A stretch of DNA of 11,584 nucleotides from positions 1-11,584 of the forward strand of contig CAZVWR010000078.1 in assembly GCA_964630905.1 (NCBI GenBank). Reading direction: 5' to 3'. This document shows, in pieces, positions 1 through 6,287 of this stretch. Under the pieces are notes generated by a model that saw only the letters and a program-made list of their open reading frames with translations, did not search any database and was not told the origin of the DNA. How positions within the stretch are numbered: position 1 is the stretch's first letter; each line of letters begins with the position of its first letter. The DNA is from JAGOEX01 sp964630905 (GTDB lineage Bacteria > UBP6 > UBA1177). Position numbers and translations under genes: made by a program.

Positions 1-152
1 TTAAAGCACCATCAGAATGCATTGATTATGTTGTGACTCATGAGCTTTGTCACATGTTGCATAAAAACCACGGAAACGGGTTTTACAAACTTCTTTCAAA
101 AATGATGCCGGAATGGGAAAAAAACAAAAAAAGGCTGGAAATGTTAATTTAA
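1..152 (+). CDS. YgjP-like zinc metallopeptidase, C-terminal fragment
   Basis: This is the 3' end of a gene that begins before the window; the reading frame runs from base 3 to a TAA at 150-152. The tail shows a zinc-protease motif HELCH (codons 39-53) preceded by a hydrophobic YVVT stretch. It is followed by an NHG segment (codons 66-74), FYKLL and a late MPEW motif. That order (HELxH, NHxxxF, MPxW, then a short basic tail) is typical of the YgjP/DUF45 metallopeptidase family, where the two His of HExxH and the downstream His are expected to bind zinc and the Glu to act in catalysis. The physiological substrate of this family is poorly known. The gene ends 11 bp before the stop of the convergent membrane-protein gene, with no evident terminator between them. 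A SprT-type domain is the alternative but fits the C-terminal motif order less well. Confidence 0.8.
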   Translation, partial: KAPSECIDYVVTHELCHMLHKNHGNGFYKLLSKMMPEWEKNKKRLEMLI

Positions 153-163
153 AATAGAATTTC

Positions 164-1096
164 TCACTTTATCTGCAGAACTATTCCGCCAAGTATCAGA
201 ACTGAAATAACTGAAAATATAAACGGGAAGAATTTTCCTGCGACAAAACCTGATGAGTTATTCTTTATCATGGCTGTAATTCCAATAGAAAGTGCAGTGA
301 AGGGGACGGCAATGAGAAATATGTCGGCTGACTGAGGCGACTTTCCTGTGAAATGAACAAGTCCGTAAAGTGTTGAAGGGATTGAAATTAATATTCCGAA
401 AACAAAAGCGGTAAGATAACTTTTCTTTGATTTTATAAACGCTTTACTGATCTCGGGATACGAATAGATAAGAAAAACAAGTATGAAAAGAGAAAAATAG
501 ATCAGGGCCATAAGCGGATGATTTTTTAAAGAGGTGTGTATTTTAAAATATGCCTTGGTTTTTGGATAAACTCCGAAGAGATGAAGCCCAGCAAGCATCA
601 TTGATCCGTAAAAGCCGATGATAATATTAAGAAATGTTCTCCTGACACTTTTTGATATGAACCATGATCCTGCAATGAAAATGATAAGAAGAATTACCAT
701 TTCAATGAAGAAAAAACTGTTTTTGGGATGAAATTTATAAAGTGTTGCAATATTAAAGAAAACACCGGTCATCTCTCCATGCATATACTCAAGGTTCATT
801 TTCTGTCCTGAAAAGTATGAGTGGACGATAGGGGTGAAGATGACAGGCGAAAGCAGAGCAAAATATTTTACAGATTCCCTTTTCATTCCGAGGACATATC
901 TGCTGCAAAGGGCAAAATAATGAAAAACGAACATATACCAGCAGAAATGGTGAAGTGTTACAAAATAAGAAAAGAAATAACGCTTTGAAAATACTGCGGT
1001 CTCAAGAATGATTCTTGCAATTACAACCGAGAACAGAAACAGATAGAGAAAAATGGTTTTTGTTTTTTCACTCATGGTTTTCGCAGTACCACTCAT
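164..1096 (-). CDS. Multi-spanning membrane protein of unknown function
   Basis: I do not recognise a family. The 310-residue product is very rich in Phe, Ile, Leu and Tyr and shows about nine hydrophobic segments, at roughly residues 15-35, 42-63, 78-95, 126-147, 155-176, 195-214, 226-248, 258-278 and 287-307. This implies an integral inner-membrane protein. A His/aromatic cluster (LHHFCWY, then HYFALC) lies in the second segment; Lys- and Arg-containing loops separate the helices. No signal peptide or soluble domain is visible. The start is uncertain. The chosen ATG overlaps the end of fcl by 29 bp and has AAGG only three bases upstream. An internal ATG at 1075 (product beginning MSEKTK) would overlap by 8 bp but has no visible Shine-Dalgarno. 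Overlap with fcl suggests co-transcription, so a role in surface-glycan assembly is possible but is only inference. Confidence 0.75.
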   Translation of the reverse strand: MSGTAKTMSEKTKTIFLYLFLFSVVIARIILETAVFSKRYFFSYFVTLHHFCWYMFVFHYFALCSRYVLGMKRESVKYFALLSPVIFTPIVHSYFSGQKMNLEYMHGEMTGVFFNIATLYKFHPKNSFFFIEMVILLIIFIAGSWFISKSVRRTFLNIIIGFYGSMMLAGLHLFGVYPKTKAYFKIHTSLKNHPLMALIYFSLFILVFLIYSYPEISKAFIKSKKSYLTAFVFGILISIPSTLYGLVHFTGKSPQSADIFLIAVPFTALSIGITAMIKNNSSGFVAGKFFPFIFSVISVLILGGIVLQIK

Positions 1097-2000
1097 AAAC
1101 CTTTTTTATCCCTTCCCTGAGAGAAAGCTGAGGAGCCCAGCCTGTTTCAGAGATCTTTGTTATATCAAGAAGTTTTCTCGGTGTCCCGTCAGGCATGTCG
1201 CTATTCCATTTCATATCACCTTTAAAGCCTGTAACATCTTTAATTAACTGAGCAAGTTCCATTATCGTCAGATCTGTCCCTGAACCGATGTTTATATGAG
1301 TTTTGAATTTTTTATCAGAGTTCAGAAGCTTCACGACCGCTTTTGCAAGATCTGCACTATAGAGAAATTCCCTTCTCGGCTTTCCACTTCCCCAGAGTTC
1401 AACAAATTCGGAATTTAGAACCTTTGCTTCATGGAATTTCCTTATCATGACAGGGAGGACATGACCGTTATCAAGGTCGAAATTATCATTCTCTCCATAA
1501 AGGTTTGTCGGCATAACAGTAATAAAATCAGTGCCATATTGAAAATTATAAGCTTCGCACATTTTGAGGCCTGCAATTTTTGCAACGGCATAAGGTTCAT
1601 TTGTAGGTTCAAGGGATGAGGTGAGCAGATGCTCCTCTTTCATCGGTTGAGGTGCAAATTTCGGATAAATACAGCTCGATCCGAGAAACAGAAGCTTTTT
1701 CACATTGTTAAGATATGCGTGATGGATAACATTCGACTGGATCATGAGGTTGTCATATATCATCCGGGCACGGAAACGGCTGTTTGCTCCTATTCCTCCC
1801 ACTTTTGCGGCGGCAAGTATCACATATTCGGGCTTGAATTCATGGAAGAATTTTTCAACTTCATGCTGATTGCGAAGATCAAGTTCACCTGAAGTTCTAA
1901 GAAGGAGATTCTCATAACCTGATCGTTTCAGCTCGTTTACGATCGCACTTCCGGCAAGACCTCTGTGACCTGCAACATAAATAAGAGCGTTTTTTTCCAT
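1068..2000 (-). CDS. fcl: GDP-L-fucose synthase (GDP-4-keto-6-deoxymannose epimerase/reductase)
   Basis: The product should convert GDP-4-keto-6-deoxy-D-mannose to GDP-L-fucose with NADPH in the cytoplasm, feeding fucosylated surface polysaccharide. It is a short-chain dehydrogenase/reductase of the extended type, 310 residues against about 320 for the E. coli enzyme. Visible motifs are the N-terminal nucleotide-binding GHRGLAG (residues 11-17), AAAKVGG (63-69), the active-site SSCIYP (108-113), and YAVAK (137-141) holding the catalytic Tyr137 and Lys141. His180 follows in NGHVLP. Ser108, Cys110, Tyr137, Lys141 and His180 each sit one residue beyond the known E. coli catalytic set (S107, C109, Y136, K140, H179), so the enzyme looks intact. 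The ATG has a weak GGTG Shine-Dalgarno. The usual partner gene, GDP-mannose 4,6-dehydratase (gmd), is not in the window. Confidence 0.95.
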   Translation of the reverse strand: MEKNALIYVAGHRGLAGSAIVNELKRSGYENLLLRTSGELDLRNQHEVEKFFHEFKPEYVILAAAKVGGIGANSRFRARMIYDNLMIQSNVIHHAYLNNVKKLLFLGSSCIYPKFAPQPMKEEHLLTSSLEPTNEPYAVAKIAGLKMCEAYNFQYGTDFITVMPTNLYGENDNFDLDNGHVLPVMIRKFHEAKVLNSEFVELWGSGKPRREFLYSADLAKAVVKLLNSDKKFKTHINIGSGTDLTIMELAQLIKDVTGFKGDMKWNSDMPDGTPRKLLDITKISETGWAPQLSLREGIKKVYEWYCENHE

Positions 2001-2031
2001 AATTCACACCGAATAAACAAAAATAATGGTG

Positions 2032-2060
2032 ATGTTATCAGATGAAAGGGTTTTAGGCAA
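2032..2060 (-). promoter_or_regulatory. Candidate sigma-70 promoter for fcl
   Basis: Reading the minus strand, TTGCCT (2055-2060) is followed after 17 bp by TAACAT (2032-2037). An upstream TG one base before the -10 gives an extended -10 form. Transcription would start near 2025, about 25 bases before the fcl ATG. Each hexamer matches consensus at four of six positions, so this is a plausible rather than strong call. It lies in the 69-bp gap behind the upstream lipoprotein gene, where I see no clear terminator hairpin, so read-through from that gene is also possible. Confidence 0.35.
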
Positions 2061-2069
2061 GTTGACTGT

Positions 2070-4070
2070 TTAATTTCCAGGACCTGTGCTTTCTTTGCCG
2101 GGAACGATTATGTAAACTTCTCTTGAATCAAGAGCAGCTCCTTCACCTAAAACATCAATTTTTGCTCTGAAAACACTCGTGACTGAATTTGTCGGCTCAT
2201 AAAAATCATTATAAAAATCTATTTCAAAAGTAACGCCGATTCCAGCTTTGACTTTAAAGAATTTAGTATTATCACAGCTACTTGCTTCAGGACAGTTTAT
2301 GGCAGGTGTTGAATTCAACGATTTGGGCTTAACTGATTTTATAAAATTCGAACTGTCTACCAGATCGTCAAAAGATTCTGGAAGTTCAACCTTTGATTTT
2401 GTAGTTGTAATCTCCATCTGAATATTGTTGGCAAGCTGTGTGACCGCATCAATTATTTTAGTATCCAGACCTACGGCATCTGTTCCGATCTGATAATTAA
2501 AAGGGTTTCCGTTTGTATCGACAGAGCCCGTACCTTGAGAAACAGCTTTAAAATCATTGTTGGGGTCAGATGTTCCAGTTGCTATACCTATAAACTTAGC
2601 TTTAAGCCACGCTGAATTCATTGCTGCAATTGCCTGAGCTCTTGAATGAACAAGATCTAAATCATCAAAAGATTCATCAGTCAGCATAAGAAAAATAGGC
2701 AGTGCCCTGTCTCTGTAACAACCACCTCCCTTATTTCCTTCCTGTCCAGTACAGTTGGGTTTCGGAAAATGTCCGCTTCCCGCATTTCCATCTCCGATCG
2801 CCGCCTGATACAAAGCTTCGCTATGACATTCCGTACCACCTGAAGCAGCGGGCAATCCCTTAATAGCTGTATCAATAGTGCTGCTGTTTGTTGTTATTGC
2901 CTGTCGCATTAAATCTTTGTTGTTCCCAAATGACATAAGTCCAAAGCCGGCAAAATCGGTTACTCCGGACATAATGTTATTAATCCCTGGAATTACAGCG
3001 GTACGCAGTTTTGTTTTAAGATTATCTATTTCCTGTTGCATTGAACCGCTTACATCAATGATAATCATAATGTCAACTTTTGATAAATTAGTACTGAAAT
3101 CCAGAGTTCTGATCTCATGGTCGGGATCTTTGTATGGCAGGATAACATAATATTTGTCTGCCCACCATTCCGGATCGGCAACGGTCGGATTGCTTCCTGC
3201 CGCATATTCTGTGTTGTCGTCAAAGCCGTCACCGTCAGTGTCGGTTTTTTTAGAATCTGTTCCGATCTCAAGTTCCTTTGCATCGCTCAGTCCGTCATTG
3301 TCGCTGTCAGGATCAAGAAAATCATAAATGTCGTCTTTATCTGTATCAAGAGGAGGGATATTTCCGTCATTTTCAATTTCATCAGAAATTCCGTCACCAT
3401 CACTGTCATCGTCAAGAAAATTCGGTATTCCGTCCTTGTCAATATCTCCGGTCCCTTCATAAAGATCGGGAATTCCGTCATCATCGCTATCTGAGTCAAT
3501 ATAATCGGGGAGACCATCTTCATCGCTGTCTATGCAGGGTTGTTCCGGACATTCCACCTGATCAAGAATTCCATCTTCATCACTGTCGTAATCTCTGTAG
3601 TCTGGGGTACCGTCTTCATCGGTGTCTTTGCAGGGAAGTTCTGAACACTCAACAGAATCAGGTATTAAATCACCGTCGCTGTCAGTATCAAGATAATCGG
3701 CAGTGGTATCTTCATCAGTATCAACGGGAATTCCGCTTGGAACCTCTATGCAGTTGGGAATTCCGTCCCCGTCTTCATCTGCCGCGCACCAGCCTTGAAT
3801 ATTGGAAAATTGAGCAGGTATGGTGTATTCTTTTCCGAAACAGTCACATAATTTATCAGTTTTTCCTGAGTTACCTGAATCACCGGAGTCGCCGGAATTG
3901 CCTGAATTTCCGGTGTTTCCTGTGTCGTCGGGCAGAGTATTTCCTGAATTGCCTGAGTTACCTGAATCACCGGAGTTGCCTGAATCACCCCAGGGATTTT
4001 CATTTTTGTTTTCGCATGATATCAATGCAAAAACAACAAAAAATGTTATGAAAACAATAGATTTCTTCAT
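2070..4070 (-). CDS. vWA-domain lipoprotein with thrombospondin-3-like repeats and Ser-Gly-Asn linker (paralogue B)
   Basis: This is a 666-residue predicted lipoprotein. Residues 1-19 are a signal peptide ending in lipobox LISC, with Cys19 as lipid anchor. A flexible Ser/Gly/Asn/Asp tract follows (29-69). Residues 97-295 form an Asp-rich array of DxDxDG motifs like thrombospondin type 3 calcium-binding repeats, with Cys loops of form CxxxPC at 142-147 and 174-179. A vWA domain spans about 332-557: MIDAS DVSGS at 339-343, a Cys-containing insert (C415, C440, C451), and TDES (464-467) supplying the third MIDAS Asp. The C-terminal domain ends in a motif shared with the neighbour (LDSREVYI, then PGK and TGP). 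The ATG at 4070 was chosen because GGAGGA lies four bases upstream and the signal peptide begins there; the frame is open 18 codons further but that would bury the signal sequence. It sits 16 bp behind its paralogue, so the two are probably co-transcribed. Role: likely a surface or outer-membrane ligand-binding protein; the ligand is unknown. Confidence 0.9.
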   Translation of the reverse strand: MKKSIVFITFFVVFALISCENKNENPWGDSGNSGDSGNSGNSGNTLPDDTGNTGNSGNSGDSGDSGNSGKTDKLCDCFGKEYTIPAQFSNIQGWCAADEDGDGIPNCIEVPSGIPVDTDEDTTADYLDTDSDGDLIPDSVECSELPCKDTDEDGTPDYRDYDSDEDGILDQVECPEQPCIDSDEDGLPDYIDSDSDDDGIPDLYEGTGDIDKDGIPNFLDDDSDGDGISDEIENDGNIPPLDTDKDDIYDFLDPDSDNDGLSDAKELEIGTDSKKTDTDGDGFDDNTEYAAGSNPTVADPEWWADKYYVILPYKDPDHEIRTLDFSTNLSKVDIMIIIDVSGSMQQEIDNLKTKLRTAVIPGINNIMSGVTDFAGFGLMSFGNNKDLMRQAITTNSSTIDTAIKGLPAASGGTECHSEALYQAAIGDGNAGSGHFPKPNCTGQEGNKGGGCYRDRALPIFLMLTDESFDDLDLVHSRAQAIAAMNSAWLKAKFIGIATGTSDPNNDFKAVSQGTGSVDTNGNPFNYQIGTDAVGLDTKIIDAVTQLANNIQMEITTTKSKVELPESFDDLVDSSNFIKSVKPKSLNSTPAINCPEASSCDNTKFFKVKAGIGVTFEIDFYNDFYEPTNSVTSVFRAKIDVLGEGAALDSREVYIIVPGKESTGPGN
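3186..3782 (-). repeat. Thrombospondin-3-like Asp repeat array of paralogue B
   Basis: This encodes residues 97-295 of paralogue B. Repeats follow the pattern D-x-D-x-D-G-x-x-D-(Y/F)-x-D-x-D-S-D-x-D-G-(I/L)-x-D. Units begin at Asp117, 149, 181, 209, 242 and 277, so spacing is 32, 32, 28, 33 and 35 residues. The 32-residue spacers carry a CxxxPC loop and the 28-residue one carries an EGTGD-type spacer. On the DNA the plus strand shows recurrent near-copies of short blocks such as attccgtcatcatcgctatc. Family knowledge suggests each unit binds calcium. Confidence 0.85.
3864..3986 (-). repeat. Ser-Gly-Asn/Asp low-complexity tandem repeat
   Basis: This encodes residues 29-69 of paralogue B, a run of SGN and SGD (some TGN) tripeptides interrupted once by TLPDD. 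The DNA unit is 9 bp with several near-identical copies, for example blocks of cctgaatcaccggagttg. Because the unit is a multiple of three, copy-number change would alter linker length without breaking the frame. It lies directly after the lipidated Cys, as expected for a flexible stalk holding the Asp repeats and vWA domain away from the membrane. Confidence 0.85.
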
Positions 4071-4074
4071 TATA

Positions 4075-4080
4075 TCCTCC
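4075..4080 (-). promoter_or_regulatory. Ribosome binding site deciding the start of paralogue B
   Basis: The minus strand reads GGAGGA followed by TATA and then ATG at 4070. This strong Shine-Dalgarno sits inside the 16-bp gap between the two paralogues. It supports the start at the signal-peptide Met rather than the longer open frame reaching 4124. Confidence 0.8.
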
Positions 4081-4086
4081 ACCCCT

Positions 4087-6096
4087 TTAATTTTCCGGTC
4101 CTGTGTAATCTTTTCCCGGAACAACTATGAAAACTTCTCTGCTGTCAAGGAAGCTTCCGTCTCCGAGGACATTTATGACGGCAGAGAAAACTTTTGATTC
4201 GTAACTTTCATTTTTGTAGATCGTATTTTCAAAAGTGACATCAAAAGTCACTTTCTGACCCGGTTTTACATCGGGGAAACTCTCAGGCGAGATTGAATCA
4301 ATAAATTTTGTGGTATCGGTCACACCGTAAACATTGTCAATGTGCTTCGCTTTAGTTGTTATGTCTATCTGAATGTTGTTTGTAAGTTCAACCACTGCAT
4401 CGACGATCTTCTGTGAAAATCCTGTTCCGTCTGAAGAGAATTTCTGATTGAAATTCTGTCCCAGAGCATTAACTGAACCAGTTCCAGCCGCCATATAGTC
4501 GTAATCGGCCTGGGGATCACGGCTATCACCTACAGTATTAATGCCAATAAACTTTGCATTGACTTTGTTCATTTCTGCGATCACAATGTCTTTTGTTTTT
4601 TCAAACCCTGACTGCCACTCCCATTTTTTCCCTTTGTCATCAAGGTGATAGAAGTTCTCATCACTTGCCATGATCATTATCGGGAGAGACTCATTTCTGA
4701 AGCAGGCTCTTCCATATGTGCCTGCAGGGCATGATACGGCAGGCTGACTGATATTGTCGGTTTTATAATCATCACTAAAAAGTCCGTCGTTATAACAGTA
4801 TTTGATCTGCTCGGTGATTGCGTCTCCAACTAAAGAGGCATACATAGCAAATTCATGATATTCCGCCCATCCATCTGCTGAAGATATTCCGTCAACGGCA
4901 TTTTTTACAAGATCTGCATCAGTTGTCATTGTCGCGGTCATATTAAAAGCCTGATAATTTAGTGTTCCGAACTTCACAAGTCCAAAAGCGGAATCAGGAA
5001 TTTCAGCTTTAACACCGTCTATAATCGTTGTTTTTATTCCGTTTTTCAGATTTGTGTGTTCTTCCAGCATTGAGCCGGAAAGATCGACAAGGATGAGAAC
5101 ATCAACTTTCTTAATGTCTGTGCTGAAATCAAGGTTTTTTATTACGGGATCGCTTTCATAAGGGAGAATTATGTAGAAAGCGTTTTCAGGAATTCCGCTG
5201 TCAGGGTCTTTGGGGTTGCTTCCGAAAATGAATTCAGTGAAATCGTCAAAAGTGTCACCATCAGTGTCCTTAAGTTTCGGATCGCTTCCGAACTCAAGTT
5301 CCTGAGCATCGCTAAGTCCGTCGTTGTCACTGTCAAGGTCGAGAAAATCGTAAGTGCCGTCTTTATCGCTGTCAAGAGGCGGAATTGTTTCGCCGTTTTC
5401 AACATAATCCTCAATTCCGTCACCATCGCTGTCTTTGTCAAGGAAATTAGGGGTCCCATCTTTATCAAGATCATCGGTTCCTTCGTAAAGATCCGGAATT
5501 CCGTCATCATCGCTGTCAGTGTCAAGATAGTCGGCCATACCGTCTCCATCAGAATCAACACATGGCTGCTCAGGACACTCTATTATATCAAAAATTCCAT
5601 CATCATCGCTGTCAAGGTCACGGTAATTGGGAGTTCCATCGCCATCAAAATCCTGTGTTCCCTCAATAGAATCAGGAATTCCGTCACCATCACTGTCAGT
5701 GTCAAGATAGTCTGGAGTACCATCATCATCTGTGTCAACAAGAACTCCGTTGGGTGTTTCAGCTGAATCCGGAATTCCGTCATCATCGCTGTCAGTGTCA
5801 AGATAATCGGCAGTGCCGTCTCCATCAGTATCAATACACGGTTTTGAAGGACATTCAACTCCATTTGGAATGCCGTCACTGTCATCGTCCTGATTATACC
5901 AAGGATCTTCAGGATCTGTGTCGGTAACTTCGTTGTCTATAATATTTTCGTCATCCGGGAAATTCGAGTCGGGAAGAGGATTAACATTGTCTTCTGTTTC
6001 GTTGTAGTTGTCAGAATTGTTTTCAGGTTCTCCGGAAGAACATCCGGCAAACAGAATGACAACCCATATAATTGAAATAATTTTAAGAAATTGCAT
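4087..6096 (-). CDS. vWA-domain lipoprotein with thrombospondin-3-like repeats (paralogue A)
   Basis: This is a 669-residue predicted lipoprotein and first gene of the leftward pair. The signal peptide ends in lipobox FAGC (Cys19). An acidic Asn/Asp/Glu linker follows (20-69), in place of the Ser-Gly-Asn stalk of its paralogue. Residues 70-297 hold the Asp-rich thrombospondin-3-like array, with CPSKPC (82-87) and CPEQPC (174-179) loops. The vWA domain spans about 330-585: MIDAS DLSGS at 338-342, a Cys-containing insert (C434, C456, C465), and SDEN (478-481) giving the third MIDAS Asp. Residues 586-669 form a domain ending like the neighbour (LDSREVFI, PGK, TGP). Shared landmarks such as AKFIGI, GTGSV and NNIQ show the two genes arose by duplication. 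The start is supported by a G-rich Shine-Dalgarno nine bases upstream. A metal-dependent adhesive or binding role at the cell surface is inferred from the domains. Confidence 0.9.
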   Translation of the reverse strand: MQFLKIISIIWVVILFAGCSSGEPENNSDNYNETEDNVNPLPDSNFPDDENIIDNEVTDTDPEDPWYNQDDDSDGIPNGVECPSKPCIDTDGDGTADYLDTDSDDDGIPDSAETPNGVLVDTDDDGTPDYLDTDSDGDGIPDSIEGTQDFDGDGTPNYRDLDSDDDGIFDIIECPEQPCVDSDGDGMADYLDTDSDDDGIPDLYEGTDDLDKDGTPNFLDKDSDGDGIEDYVENGETIPPLDSDKDGTYDFLDLDSDNDGLSDAQELEFGSDPKLKDTDGDTFDDFTEFIFGSNPKDPDSGIPENAFYIILPYESDPVIKNLDFSTDIKKVDVLILVDLSGSMLEEHTNLKNGIKTTIIDGVKAEIPDSAFGLVKFGTLNYQAFNMTATMTTDADLVKNAVDGISSADGWAEYHEFAMYASLVGDAITEQIKYCYNDGLFSDDYKTDNISQPAVSCPAGTYGRACFRNESLPIMIMASDENFYHLDDKGKKWEWQSGFEKTKDIVIAEMNKVNAKFIGINTVGDSRDPQADYDYMAAGTGSVNALGQNFNQKFSSDGTGFSQKIVDAVVELTNNIQIDITTKAKHIDNVYGVTDTTKFIDSISPESFPDVKPGQKVTFDVTFENTIYKNESYESKVFSAVINVLGDGSFLDSREVFIVVPGKDYTGPEN
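5206..5889 (-). repeat. Thrombospondin-3-like Asp repeat array of paralogue A
   Basis: This encodes residues 70-297 of paralogue A. Units begin at Asp89, 121, 149, 181, 209, 242 and 277, giving spacings of 32, 28, 32, 28, 33 and 35 residues. Each unit holds two acidic DxDxDG-like loops joined by DYLD, NYRD or NFLD. From Asp149 onward the unit starts coincide in numbering with those of paralogue B. At DNA level three copies of a block resembling gctgtcagtgtcaagata occur near 5510, 5690 and 5790, a substrate for recombination within the gene. Confidence 0.85.
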
Positions 6097-6165
6097 ATTT
6101 TATTTCCCCCCTGCTAATCCAATTTACAAAATCCTTAAATATAGTAACACTCACAGCACCAATTT

Positions 6166-6193
6166 ATTATAATAATAAAATTTTTTGTAGCAA
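6166..6193 (-). promoter_or_regulatory. Candidate leftward sigma-70 promoter for the vWA lipoprotein pair
   Basis: Reading the minus strand, TTGCTA (6188-6193) is followed after 16 bp by a perfect TATAAT (6166-6171). The predicted start is near 6159, giving an untranslated leader of about 60 bases before the ATG at 6096. The surroundings are very AT-rich, so chance -10 matches are likely, but hexamer spacing and position fit. Confidence 0.45.
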
Positions 6194-6216
6194 TAGAATT
6201 TTATAACACTAAATGT

Positions 6217-6244
6217 TTGAGAAATTTACTGTTTTCAGTAAAAT
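6217..6244 (+). promoter_or_regulatory. Candidate rightward sigma-70 promoter for the Cys-rich lipoprotein operon
   Basis: TTGAGA (6217-6222) is followed after 16 bp by TAAAAT (6239-6244), which matches TATAAT at five of six positions. The predicted start is near 6251, about 37 bases before the ATG at 6288. The spacer and -10 element lie within a perfect inverted repeat, which suggests repressor control. Confidence 0.4.
6225..6242. promoter_or_regulatory. Perfect inverted repeat, possible operator
   Basis: TTTACTG (6225-6231) and CAGTAAA (6236-6242) are exact reverse complements separated by TTTT. The 18-bp dyad covers the spacer and the first bases of the predicted rightward -10. It is not followed by a T-run, has a weak AT-rich stem and lies upstream of a start codon, so it fits an operator better than a terminator. 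I cannot assign a regulator family. Confidence 0.4.
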
Positions 6245-6287
6245 TATTGCGAAAGAATTGTGATTTCATTTCGGGAGATTGGAAAAA

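Noticed and set aside
2021..2037. Small dyad TGAT-AAC-ATCA in the gap between fcl and the vWA lipoprotein
   Set aside because: A four-base stem is within chance expectation and is too weak for a terminator.
3278..4051. Plus-strand open frame of 257 codons rich in His, Arg and Cys
   Set aside because: It is antisense to the Asp-rich repeat array of the vWA lipoprotein; the composition is what the complement of Asp/Gly codons produces, and it has no ribosome binding site or recognisable domain.
4071..4124. Extended N-terminus of paralogue B (start at 4124)
   Set aside because: It would overlap the upstream paralogue and place 18 charged residues before a clear lipoprotein signal peptide; the start at 4070 has a strong ribosome binding site.
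3186..5889. Direct DNA repeats in the Asp arrays considered as a CRISPR array
   Set aside because: The repeats are imperfect, in frame and encode a continuous protein motif; there are no uniform unique spacers.
6225..6242. Inverted repeat read as a terminator
   Set aside because: The stem is only 7 bp, AT-rich and without a T-run on either strand, and lies between divergent genes rather than after one.
6279..6287. TTG start for the Cys-rich lipoprotein
   Set aside because: The GGGAG Shine-Dalgarno would be about one base from the TTG but ten from the ATG at 6288, so the ATG is preferred.
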